A stretch of DNA of 42,515 nt from Pararhodospirillum photometricum DSM 122 (GTDB lineage Bacteria > Pseudomonadota > Alphaproteobacteria > Rhodospirillales > Rhodospirillaceae), in assembly GCF_000284415.1 (NCBI RefSeq), contig NC_017059.1, forward strand, positions 420,939-463,453, in the 5' to 3' direction. The position numbers were made by a program, and so were the translations under genes. Each line of letters opens with the position of its first letter. Within the stretch, counting starts at the first letter, position 1. This document shows, piece after piece, positions 26,601 through 32,737 of the stretch. The notes beneath the pieces were generated by a model. The model was given only the letters and a program-made list of their open reading frames with translations. It was not told the origin of the DNA and searched no databases.

Positions 26601-26881
26601 TGGCGCTCGCGCCCCGTGGGGGTGGCCACCAAACGATAGGTAAGGGATTCCAGGCGCGAGATATCGCTGATGATCATTTCACTGATCACCGCGCGACGCC
26701 GTTCGTTCTCGGTTCGCTCACTCAACTCCTGGATCAGGGCGTTGAAACCGAGATAGAGTCCGCCCAGCACCACCAGGCCCAGCGCGTAAATGATCACCAG
26801 GGTCGAAACATGCCAGGAGGAAATCCCCTCTGAGGCACTTCTCGACGTGGGGCCGGGATCACGGGGGCTGGGGTCGCGCAT
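23501..26881 (-). CDS. Hybrid sensor histidine kinase (PAS-PAS-HisKA-HATPase-REC-REC), HPt domain cut off
   Basis: 1126 codons open, of which the first ~1098 are genuine. The N-terminal membrane helix (residues ~24-46) and second helix (~235-257) enclose a periplasmic sensor domain. Two PAS domains follow (ATDTEGTITYANDAFCTISG; then LDGVGRVTFVNPEAERLLGW). The H-box is FLANMSHEIRTPMNAVIGLS, followed by the N and G boxes (DTGIGMTPKHMG, GGTGLGLAISRQLA). Two receiver domains carry LLVLDWRMPDLDG and LVLMDVQMPGMDG. The C-terminus enters an HPt domain (PAALRAVNGNSELLMRRL) and then changes at about 23588 into antisense of the primase fragment. The last ~28 residues are therefore spurious. Probably a truncated phosphorelay kinase; its partner is unknown. 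Confidence 0.85.
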   Translation of the reverse strand: MRDPSPRDPGPTSRSASEGISSWHVSTLVIIYALGLVVLGGLYLGFNALIQELSERTENERRRAVISEMIISDISRLESLTYRLVATPTGRERQDVLNGIHDTLAHLDEELAVLQNGGTVVRVTLLAMENNEVMERRITYQSDDRPRYHLPEIADIRPGLDSVERLVNAVAALLSDRERLDEAGTIPEALNRRITETLWRAPPLFSSLTEAANRLFHQSQRELGTLEADINDRERQYVTLHLGLSAATMLFVVVSGMWILRSVRRANRRLKDLTRDLEFQIFALDQHAIVTATDTEGTITYANDAFCTISGYPREAILGKTHRMVKSGEHELGFFRGLWETISSGKVWHGEIKNATRGGGYYWSAATIVPFLDETGKPFRYVAIRTDITARKRMEEKHRETARFLRGLTDAMGDGVYSLDGVGRVTFVNPEAERLLGWPREALMGRVIHDVAHAPHDGQGGGSLLDCPPHRAVTAGAIYRSESESFRRRDGTTFPVAIVSVPLTLDDRIVGSVTVFQDITERKQAEQALREARDAAEAANDVKSRFLANMSHEIRTPMNAVIGLSHLALQTDLSPRQRDYLEKIHTSAGNLLGLLNDILDLSKIETGKMALEATRFSLFEVIENAATVIMPRLREKDLVFDLELDPDLPDILIGDPLRLGQILINLLSNAVKFTDKGRIGLLVNRSGGKEMIRSGGQEETLDICFSVSDTGIGMTPKHMGRLFQSFTQADGSITRRFGGTGLGLAISRQLAHLMEGDIEVSSELGAGSTFCLSARFRPAPFKEIPKDDLSSVRALVADDNAAARAVLVLALSRLGITVEAVDKGQAVLERVARAQAGTAPPLDLLVLDWRMPDLDGDEVCARLDTAEGPPLPLIVVTAYGGLPAKRRFARDRGEVLEKPVLGARLKGAVLRALGRASPEPDTGEGARVAGARVLVVEDNSINQQVARELLERVGITVSSAANGQEALACLEREVFDLVLMDVQMPGMDGLEATRRLRTDLKLTTLPVIAMTAHAMADDRQRSLEAGMNDHLTKPLDPERLLSVLDQWLGGLDRLAQRTVPPMGAATVFALPEALSRVLDVPAALRAVNGNSELLMRRLPTDNADHPAAGREKRGPRRGPMRDQGPG

Positions 26882-27223
26882 GCCGACGCTCCGGGGATGA
26901 GACCATCCCTCCCAGTATCCCCCATTTGCCGTGGGCGCACCATCTTTTCAATTCTTCAAAAGAAGCCCCCCCTCGCCAAAGGCCCACCCTCCGCGAGAAG
27001 GACACGCGTCTTTCAGACGGGGGCCACAAAAGCCCGACTATTTCCATCTTCTTTTGCTCTTTCCAGCCCCCGTAAAAGTTCCTATATAAGGGGATACAAG
27101 CTCTCTCGGATCCAAAAAAGAATAGAGAGCCTCGGCAACAGGCAAAATCAGGCACTAGCGCAGGTTGAAACCAACCAACCTTCATGGTCATGGAAATAAC
27201 GAACCAAAATAAGGACGTTTGCC
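26882..27223. other. Intergenic region between the hybrid kinase and petA
   Basis: 342 bases, divergent, so it must hold promoters for both genes. It is AT-richer than the surroundings, with CCTATATAAGGGGATAC around 27081-27097 as the most promoter-like stretch. No confident -35/-10 pair, operator or RNA structure was seen. No ORF here is convincing. Confidence 0.4.
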
Positions 27224-27781
27224 ATGCCCGCCCCCCTAAGCAAATCCGCAACAACGGTGATGGAAGATCTTTTTTCCCGCCGCGATGTCCTGGTCTACGG
27301 CTCGGCAACCCTGGGAACCCTGGGAGCCGCCCTGGCCGCATGGCCACTCATCGATTCCATGAATCCGGCCGCCGACGTCTTGGCCCTGTCCACCACCGAA
27401 GTGGATCTGACCGGCATTGCAGTGGGCCAAGCCATTACCGTGACTTGGCAGGGCAAGCCGGTGTTCATTCGTCATCGCACCGAGGCCGAAATCGCGGCGG
27501 CCCAGGCCGTGGATCCGACCACCTTGCGCGACCCGCAAAGCGATGCCGAGCGCGTCCAGCAGCCCGCATGGCTGGTGGCGGTGGGAATCTGCACTCATTT
27601 GGGATGTATTCCGTTGGGTCAAAAGGCCGGGGATCCCCGCGGAGAGTTTGACGGGTGGTTCTGTCCCTGCCACGGCTCCCACTACGACACGGCCGGCCGC
27701 GCCCGCAAGGGACCGGCCCCGCTCAACCTTGCCATCCCGCCCTATGCCTTCTTGGACGATGCCCGAATTCGTATCGGCTGA
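27224..27781 (+). CDS. petA: Rieske iron-sulfur subunit of the cytochrome bc1 complex
   Basis: 185 aa. The twin-pattern N-terminus ([20 protein letters not shown]) is the Tat-type membrane anchor of bc1 Rieske proteins, with a hinge after it. Box I CTHLGC places ligands at Cys123 and His125. Box II CPCHGS places ligands at Cys147 and His150. Cys128 and Cys149 form the usual disulfide. So the [2Fe-2S] site is intact. In alphaproteobacteria petA is normally followed by petB and petC; here a terminator follows within 40 bases and the next gene is on the other strand. It is either an extra solitary Rieske or an operon split from petBC. Confidence 0.93.
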   Translation: MPAPLSKSATTVMEDLFSRRDVLVYGSATLGTLGAALAAWPLIDSMNPAADVLALSTTEVDLTGIAVGQAITVTWQGKPVFIRHRTEAEIAAAQAVDPTTLRDPQSDAERVQQPAWLVAVGICTHLGCIPLGQKAGDPRGEFDGWFCPCHGSHYDTAGRARKGPAPLNLAIPPYAFLDDARIRIG

Positions 27782-27815
27782 CACGAGATCTCTGCGGGCT
27801 GACGCCCAACGAACC

Positions 27816-27849
27816 GGCTGGGGAGGCAAAGACCTCCCCAGCCCCCTTT
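27816..27849 (+). terminator. Terminator after petA, copy of the dispersed palindrome
   Basis: 11-bp arms GGCTGGGGAGG / CCTCCCCAGCC (27816-27826 and 27833-27843) with a 6-base loop, followed by CCCTTT. It lies between the convergent petA and response-regulator genes, so it may act on both strands. Confidence 0.8.
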
Positions 27850-27881
27850 AAGGCCATTGGGACGCGACCGGCGCAGGCAGG

Positions 27882-28586
27882 CTACGACCGCTCGATAATA
27901 ACGGGCGCGGAAAACAAGTAGCCCTGACGGTGGACGGTCTTGATGGCGGAGCGGGTACTGGTGGCCTCCTCGACTTTGCGACGCAAGCGGCGGATCAGGG
28001 CTTCCAAACTGCGATTGCCCGCATCGGTGTTTTGGTAGCGCATGGCCGCCAACAGCATCGTTCGCGAGACGGTTTTGCCCGGAGCGCTCAACAAGACCTC
28101 CAAGAAGCGGACTTCCGTCGAGGTCAGGGAGATGGCCTCCCCTTGAGGGGGGACCAAAATCCAACGGGTCAGGTCGAAAACCCAAGGGGGACTGCCATCC
28201 CCGGGCTCACCGTCCTCGTCGAGAACACCCAGACGTCGGGCCAAGGTCCGAACGGCTGCCATCAGTTCGCGCCCGTCCACCGGCTTGACGAAATAAAGAT
28301 CGGCCCCGCTGGAAAACCCCCGGATTCGGTCCTCGGTCGAGGATCGCCCACTGAGGTGGATGACGCCCAGGCGGGGGTGGGCCCGCAAGGTCTCGGTCAG
28401 CAAGAAGCCATCCTGGTCCGGCAAACCGATGTCGATAATGGCGATATCGTAAGGATGATGATCAAGACACTCGAGAAAATCCCGGGCAGTCCCCACACCC
28501 TCGGCCTCCAGGCCGTGAAGGCGCAGGTACTCCACGACACTGTCGCGTACGTCCGCGTCATCCTCGACCATCAGGATTTTAATCAT
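27882..28586 (-). CDS. OmpR-family response regulator
   Basis: 234 aa from the ATG at 28586. Receiver: MIKILMVEDDADVRDSVVEY, phospho-acceptor in IAIIDIGLPDQDG, Ser in VIHLSGRSS (Thr/Ser site), Lys in YFVKPVDG. The C-terminal winged helix (ISLTSTEVRFLEVLLSAPGK, then RSLEALIRRLRRKVEEAT, ending KTVHRQGYLF) binds DNA. The ATG overlaps the stop of the kinase gene (ATGA), so the two are translationally coupled. The signal and targets are unknown. Confidence 0.92.
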   Translation of the reverse strand: MIKILMVEDDADVRDSVVEYLRLHGLEAEGVGTARDFLECLDHHPYDIAIIDIGLPDQDGFLLTETLRAHPRLGVIHLSGRSSTEDRIRGFSSGADLYFVKPVDGRELMAAVRTLARRLGVLDEDGEPGDGSPPWVFDLTRWILVPPQGEAISLTSTEVRFLEVLLSAPGKTVSRTMLLAAMRYQNTDAGNRSLEALIRRLRRKVEEATSTRSAIKTVHRQGYLFSAPVIIERS

Positions 28587-29851
28587 GACTCCTGCATTCC
28601 TTCTGGTTGCCCCATGGGTCTGGCCTCCAGGAGTGGCAAGCAAACCAGCACCCGCGTGCCCTGCGCCGGTTGACTTTGCAGATCGATGGTCCCGGCGTGG
28701 TGCTCGATCATTTCCCGGGCCAGAAACAGCCCCATGCCGGTTCCGGGAATGGCCTGCGTCCCGGGCGCGCGATACGTCGGTTGGAACACCCGAGACACGG
28801 CGTCAGGCGCAATCCCCATGCCGTGATCGACAACCTGCACCATAACACTTCGCCGATCCGAAGTACGCTCAAGAACGACCTGGACCACGGATTGCGCCGC
28901 GGAGTATTTCAAGGCATTTTCGATAATATTGACAAATGCGGTCACCATGGCAGGCCGCTCCCCGGCGATCAGCGCATCGTCGCTCTGATCCTCCACCACA
29001 ACAACACGCTCGGGACTGACAAGGCGAGCCAGGGTTACGGCCTCTTCCACCACCTGCCTCAGAACCAGGGGAGTGACACGCGCTCGCCCACCCCAAAAAA
29101 TAGAGTCCGGTTCAAGAAGATCCGCCAACCGGTTGACAGCCCGATGTAGTCGCCCCAGGGGTCGGGGAAGCTCCCGCGCGATCAAATGCAGTTCCAAAAG
29201 ATCAATGGTGCTGCGCAAAATGGCAAGCGGTGCTCGAACCTCATGAAAGAAACTCTCTTGAGCTGATATCCTGATACGATCCTCGGCTAGGCAGCGCAGG
29301 ACAAAAAAAACACACCCCATCAAGGCGGCCCCCAGCCCCCAGTCCGCCCAAGGCCCTCGGCTCTGCGGGTCCAGCGCCCCAAGCACGGCACTCGCCCCCA
29401 TCCCCAAAAGCCCGAGATACCCTCCCAGGGTCAACCATCGCGTGAGCCGAGGGACTCCCCTCCCGGACGACCCAAGGCAAAGACCGAGAGACAGAACGAC
29501 CAGGGCCACAAAAAGGGAGCCCTCCCCCAAAGACGGGGGAAGCGCCGGGGCGACCAGCACGACGCCCCCCCCTGCCAATCCCACCAAAGCAAGGGTCCCC
29601 GCCACCAGCCAGCGCCCGGACGAGCCGCCTGCACGTCCCAGGAAACCCGTGGCAGCCAAAGCGCCAGAGCCGCCCACGGCCGCCCCAATGAAGGCCACGT
29701 CAGCGCCCTGCGACGCCGGATCCCCCCCCAGACACAGCCCGCCAACCACAGCCACGACGAACCACCCGGCCCGGGTGTCGCCCAGTCGGCCAGCCAGCAG
29801 AACTAACCCCAAGAGGCTCAAGCCCAGGAGACCCCACAAGAGGCCGGGCAC
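28583..29851 (-). CDS. Sensor histidine kinase with a multi-pass membrane sensor
   Basis: 422 aa from a GTG at 29851, chosen because AGAGGGG lies just upstream and the first membrane helix follows at once; a TTG start at 29962 lacks a ribosome site. About seven hydrophobic stretches (residues 3-225) form a membrane-embedded sensor without a large periplasmic loop. The H-box is FFHEVRAPLAILRSTIDLLE. The N box (FVNIIENALKYSA), the D box (VVDHGMGIAPDAVS) and the G box (GTGMGLFLAREMIEHHAG) are intact. It is the upstream partner of the response regulator and overlaps it by 4 bases. The ligand is unknown; membrane sensing of redox or lipid state would be a guess. Confidence 0.88.
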   Translation of the reverse strand: MPGLLWGLLGLSLLGLVLLAGRLGDTRAGWFVVAVVGGLCLGGDPASQGADVAFIGAAVGGSGALAATGFLGRAGGSSGRWLVAGTLALVGLAGGGVVLVAPALPPSLGEGSLFVALVVLSLGLCLGSSGRGVPRLTRWLTLGGYLGLLGMGASAVLGALDPQSRGPWADWGLGAALMGCVFFVLRCLAEDRIRISAQESFFHEVRAPLAILRSTIDLLELHLIARELPRPLGRLHRAVNRLADLLEPDSIFWGGRARVTPLVLRQVVEEAVTLARLVSPERVVVVEDQSDDALIAGERPAMVTAFVNIIENALKYSAAQSVVQVVLERTSDRRSVMVQVVDHGMGIAPDAVSRVFQPTYRAPGTQAIPGTGMGLFLAREMIEHHAGTIDLQSQPAQGTRVLVCLPLLEARPMGQPEGMQES

Positions 29852-30306
29852 GACGATGCCCCCCCCTCTTGCACGAGAGGGGAGAGCCCCCCTCCCTCCG
29901 ACGCACTCCAGGCTTTGGAACCGCTGGAAGGACTCGGCACAACAGACAAGAAAAAGCAACAACCAAGAGACACAACGACCCGAATTATGCTATCGCCCCT
30001 CAACATGATCCTCACTTCCGTGAGCGCTTCCCGCCGCCCACGGACACACTACTGGATCCGCTGGGGATGTACAAATGCACCACTCACTTTTATCCCCTCT
30101 GCGTAGAGCATGGCTTCTTGCGAGGATTTTTCTGATTTATTCTGACAGTTCATCTGTTTTGGTTGCCAAAGCAGCTTCGGCTGCTTCGACCTCCCCCCCA
30201 GAAGCCGCCTTCAGACAGCCCCAGGGTAAAAGTGGCCACGCGACGCTTTTTTTAGGCGGGCCCCTTGCACAAGGACGCGGCAGTCTGACATAAGGGGATG
30301 CCTTTT
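29852..30306. other. Intergenic region before the MerR gene
   Basis: Holds divergent promoters for the kinase and the MerR gene. A 7-bp UUCG hairpin AAGCAGC-TTCG-GCTGCTT is at 30169-30186 without a following T run. Short open frames here look like noise. No other structure was recognised. Confidence 0.4.
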
Positions 30307-30324
30307 GTTGACCTTAACGTAAAC
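30307..30324. promoter_or_regulatory. Dyad operator before the MerR gene
   Basis: GTTGACCTTAACGTAAAC pairs with its own reverse complement at 14 of 18 positions, and ends 7 bases before the MerR ATG. The core resembles the TTGAC/ACGTAAA operators of LiuR-type MerR regulators, so autoregulation is likely. There is no clear ribosome site between the operator and the ATG, so the message may be leaderless or start further in. Confidence 0.5.
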
Positions 30325-30331
30325 AGAACCC

Positions 30332-30742
30332 ATGGACAAACCCCAGGACGCCTATAGCATCGCCGATCTGGCTCGCGAGTTTTCGGTAACACCGCGCGCG
30401 ATCCGCTTTTACGAGGACAAAGGCCTGATCGCCCCGGCCCGCGAGGGCTTGCGCCGGATCTACTCTGCGCGCGACCGGGTTCGTCTCAAGCTGATCCTGC
30501 GCGGCAAGCGCCTGGGGTTCACCTTGCGCGAAATCCAGGAAATCATTGATCTCTACGATGCGGAACCCACGGGCGAAGCCCAGTTGCGCCGGCTGATCGA
30601 AAGCTGCCAGCGTTCCCGAGCCGCCCTGCGCCAGCAAATGGATGACATCCGCATCACCCTCGAAGAGCTTGATGCGGTGGAAAGTCAATGCAGCCAGCTT
30701 CTGCACAGCCAGACCGAGGGCGAGCAGGTCCCCCCTCCATGA
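30332..30742 (+). CDS. MerR-family transcriptional regulator
   Basis: 136 aa. The N-terminal winged helix (YSIADLAREFSVTPRAIRFY, then EDKGLIAPAREGLRRIYSAR, RDRVRLKLILRGKRLGFTLR) is the MerR DNA-binding signature. The rest is the dimerising coiled coil (SCQRSRAALRQQMDDIRITL). No Cys pattern for metal binding is present, so a metal-sensing role is not supported; the sequence is closer to the LiuR-like branch that controls amino-acid and fatty-acid breakdown. The stop overlaps the next ATG (ATGA). Confidence 0.9.
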   Translation: MDKPQDAYSIADLAREFSVTPRAIRFYEDKGLIAPAREGLRRIYSARDRVRLKLILRGKRLGFTLREIQEIIDLYDAEPTGEAQLRRLIESCQRSRAALRQQMDDIRITLEELDAVESQCSQLLHSQTEGEQVPPP

Positions 30743-31155
30743 CCGCCGCCCCTCCCCTCTTTGAGGTTGATCCGTGCTTCTTGGGGCGCCTTGCCGTTTT
30801 GGCCAACGAACAAGGACGCCCCATTGATCCCCGCGTGGTGGGAACGCGCCATGGCCTGCGCGGCGAGCCGGTACCCTTGGCCACCGTGACGGCCGTCGGG
30901 CGGGATGCCGGGTTTGGGATTAGCCCGTGTCGCCTGAGCTGGGACGCCCTGGGCTGCGTGCCCTTACCCGCCTTGATGGTCTTTCGCGACCGCTCCACGG
31001 CTATTTTGGACGCCGTGCTCGGCGATCCCCCGCACTCCGTGTTGATCCGTGAAGACGGACCCGATGCCCCCCCCTTAAGCCTCGATCACGACGATCTCGC
31101 GCCCCTGTGGGGCGGGGAGATTCTCCTGCTGGAGACCCTCGGGGCCATCGGGTGA
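30739..31155 (+). CDS. Standalone C39-peptidase-like domain as in type I secretion ABC transporters
   Basis: 138 aa, coupled to the MerR gene by an ATGA overlap. The pattern (FLGRLAVLANEQGRPIDPRV, LPALMVFRDRSTAILDAVLG, then LAPLWGGEILLLE) matches the N-terminal C39-like domain of RTX-type secretion ATPases such as HlyB. There is no catalytic Cys in the expected place, so it would be a binding, not a protease, domain. The membrane and ATPase parts that should follow are missing; the frame ends at 31155, 37 bases before a dispersed palindrome. It may be a transporter fragment or a free-standing domain. The family assignment is by pattern and not certain. Confidence 0.55.
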   Translation: MTAAPPLFEVDPCFLGRLAVLANEQGRPIDPRVVGTRHGLRGEPVPLATVTAVGRDAGFGISPCRLSWDALGCVPLPALMVFRDRSTAILDAVLGDPPHSVLIREDGPDAPPLSLDHDDLAPLWGGEILLLETLGAIG

Positions 31156-31191
31156 ATGAGGGTGGGATTTCGGGGACGCCAACAAAAAAAA

Positions 31192-31216
31192 CCTGGGGAG
31201 GCGCAGCCTCCCCAGG
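31192..31216. repeat. Dispersed palindrome copy
   Basis: 11-bp arms CCTGGGGAGGC / GCCTCCCCAGG with loop GCA. An A run (31183-31190) precedes it, so as a terminator it would work better on the minus strand, although no minus-strand gene ends here. It sits between the C39-like gene and pepD. Confidence 0.8.
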
Positions 31217-31268
31217 CCCCTCTGTCTCTTGGAACCGGGGCGATGCCTCAAGAAAGGAATATGTTTTG

Positions 31269-31865
31269 ATGGACGTCTTTGCGGGTCTGTCTCCAGAGCC
31301 GGTCTGGCGCCACTTTGCTCAGGTATGCGCCATCCCCCACCCCAGCCACCACGAAGATGCCCTGCGCCAGCACGTTAAGGCCTGGGCCGGGACACGCGGG
31401 ATTGGCGTGGCCGAGGATAAGGCGGGCAACCTCCTCCTGACCAAGCCGGCCAGCCCGTCGCGCTCGGATCGACCCGGCGTGATCCTTCAGGCCCACCTCG
31501 ACATGGTCGGCGAGGCGGTGGCCGGATCCTCCCACGACTTCACCCGCGATCCCATCCGTCCCCAGGTGGATCAAGGCTGGGTTCTGGCCCCCGGCACCAC
31601 CCTGGGCGCCGATAACGGCATCGGGATCGCCTTGGCCCTGGCCGCCCTAGAAGACGACACGCTGGTCCACCCGCCGCTGGAAGTCCTCCTGACCACCGAC
31701 GAGGAATGCGGCATGGGGGGGGCGCGCGCCTTGGCGCCGGGCTGGCTCCGGGGCCGGGTTCTGCTCAACCTCGATACGGAAGCGGTGGGGGGAGTTCTTT
31801 GTCGGCTGTGCCGGCGGCTGCGACGTCGCGGTCAGCGGCGAGCTTCCCACCGGACCGGGCCCGGT
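31269..31865 (+). pseudogene. pepD: Aminoacyl-histidine dipeptidase (PepD), frameshifted and truncated
   Basis: M20-family zinc dipeptidase. The start (MDVFAGLSPEPVWRHFAQVC, then AIPHPSHHEDALRQHVKAW) and the zinc-site segments are present (VILQAHLDMVGE; GTTLGADNGIGIALALAALE; LLTTDEECGMGGA), to LLNLDTE. The frame then shifts by one base at about 31785 (an extra G before TGGGGGGAGTTC). The other frame continues correctly as GEFFVGCAGGCDVAVSGELP before breaking off at a fold-back repeat near 31860. About 200 of ~490 residues remain and the last catalytic residues are missing, so it cannot be active. Confidence 0.85.
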
Positions 31866-31879
31866 GGGAAGCTCGCCGC
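31835..31879. repeat. 19-bp perfect inverted repeat at the break point of pepD
   Basis: GCGGCGAGCTTCCCACCGG (31835-31853), a 7-base centre ACCGGGC, then the exact reverse complement (31861-31879). The left arm is pepD coding sequence. The right arm is the same sequence inverted, so the gene turns back on itself. This is what a template switch or a fold-back read would leave; it could also act as a hairpin terminator for the crcB-DUF190 transcripts arriving on the minus strand. Confidence 0.85.
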
Positions 31880-31890
31880 GGAACGAGGGT

Positions 31891-31911
31891 CTGGGAGGCC
31901 CGCCTCCCCAG
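31891..31911. repeat. Dispersed palindrome copy (imperfect)
   Basis: CTGGGAGGC / GCCTCCCCAG; one G shorter on the left arm than other copies. It lies just past the end of the DUF190 gene on the minus strand, where it could serve as its terminator. Confidence 0.7.
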
Positions 31912-31923
31912 CCTGCCCTTCTC

Positions 31924-32253
31924 TCACGCCTCTATCGGAATGACCCGCACTTTCTCAAGAGTCACAAGCCCCCCCTGCCCCTGCATCAAGGCCTTGACGG
32001 TCGGCAAAAACGCATCGAGGCGCTCTTCGTCATCCACGATTTCAACCACCATCGGCAAATCATCCGACAGCCGCAGAATCTTGGTGGTGTGCAATTGGCT
32101 GGAGCGGCCATAGCCCAGGGGGCCACGCAGCACGGTCGCCCCGGCGAGGCCGAAGGCGCGGGCCTCCAGGACCAGGGTTTCGTATAAGGGGTGGGCGCCG
32201 TGGCGCTTGGCCTCGCCCACAAAAATTCGCAGCAAGGTTGCGTCTTCCCTCAT
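31924..32253 (-). CDS. DUF190 protein, PII-like partner of CrcB
   Basis: 109 aa from the ATG at 32253. DUF190 proteins have a PII-like ferredoxin fold and are commonly linked to crcB. MREDATLLRIFVGEAKRHGA, YETLVLEARAFGLAGATVLR and GPLGYGRSS are typical. The start overlaps the crcB stop (ATGA), so translation is coupled. It presumably tunes fluoride export; the mechanism is not established. The upstream extension of the open frame lies inside crcB and is not used. Confidence 0.88.
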   Translation of the reverse strand: MREDATLLRIFVGEAKRHGAHPLYETLVLEARAFGLAGATVLRGPLGYGRSSQLHTTKILRLSDDLPMVVEIVDDEERLDAFLPTVKALMQGQGGLVTLEKVRVIPIEA

Positions 32254-32663
32254 GGCCAGAGCCCTCGCAGCACGCTGCCAGACGCCGTGAGCAACTGGGC
32301 CCCCAGGTGCCCTAGCCAGACGCCAAGCAGACACAAGACCACCGATCCCACAACATTAAGCCCGGCCCACAGCCATTGGCCGTCCTGGGCCAGGGCCAGG
32401 GTTTGCAAGCTGAACGACGAAAAGGTGGTGAAGCCGCCGCAGACCCCGGTCATGAAAAACTGCCGGATCTCGCCGGGGACCAACCAGCGTCCTTCGGGGG
32501 CGGTGAGGGTGGCGAACAGGCCGATGACAAACGAGCCCAGGATGTTGACCGCCAGGGTGCCCCAAGGAAAGGTCTGGCCGGTTTGTGCCGCGACCCAGCC
32601 CGACATCCAATAGCGCAGCACGCCGCCCAGGGCGCTGCCCACGGCGATGAGCGCGAACGTCAT
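32250..32663 (-). CDS. crcB: CrcB/Fluc fluoride channel
   Basis: 137 aa with four membrane helices. The family motifs GGVLRYWMS, WGTLAVNILGSFVIGL and GFCGGFTTFSSF-type (here GVCGGFTTFSSFSLQ) are clear. Fluc channels are dual-topology dimers that let fluoride leave the cell. It is first in a two-gene operon with DUF190. No fluoride riboswitch was recognised upstream; the terminator of pckG lies 33 bases before its start, so the promoter must be very close or readthrough occurs. Confidence 0.95.
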   Translation of the reverse strand: MTFALIAVGSALGGVLRYWMSGWVAAQTGQTFPWGTLAVNILGSFVIGLFATLTAPEGRWLVPGEIRQFFMTGVCGGFTTFSSFSLQTLALAQDGQWLWAGLNVVGSVVLCLLGVWLGHLGAQLLTASGSVLRGLWP

Positions 32664-32695
32664 GCGTTTGGCTCCGTCAAAAACAAAAAAAGGAA

Positions 32696-32722
32696 GTCTG
32701 GGGAGGCGAGGCCTCCCCAGAC
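32696..32722 (-). terminator. Terminator after pckG, copy of the dispersed palindrome
   Basis: 12-bp perfect arms GTCTGGGGAGGC / GCCTCCCCAGAC with loop GAG. On the minus strand it is followed by a T-rich run (the complement of AAAAACAAAAAAAGG at 32679-32693). It lies 15 bases after the pckG stop, so it is a convincing intrinsic terminator. Confidence 0.88.
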
Positions 32723-32737
32723 CCCTCGGGCCGTTAT

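Noticed and set aside
32664..32695. Fluoride riboswitch upstream of crcB
   Set aside because: The short leader shows no crcB-motif pseudoknot; only the pckG terminator is nearby.
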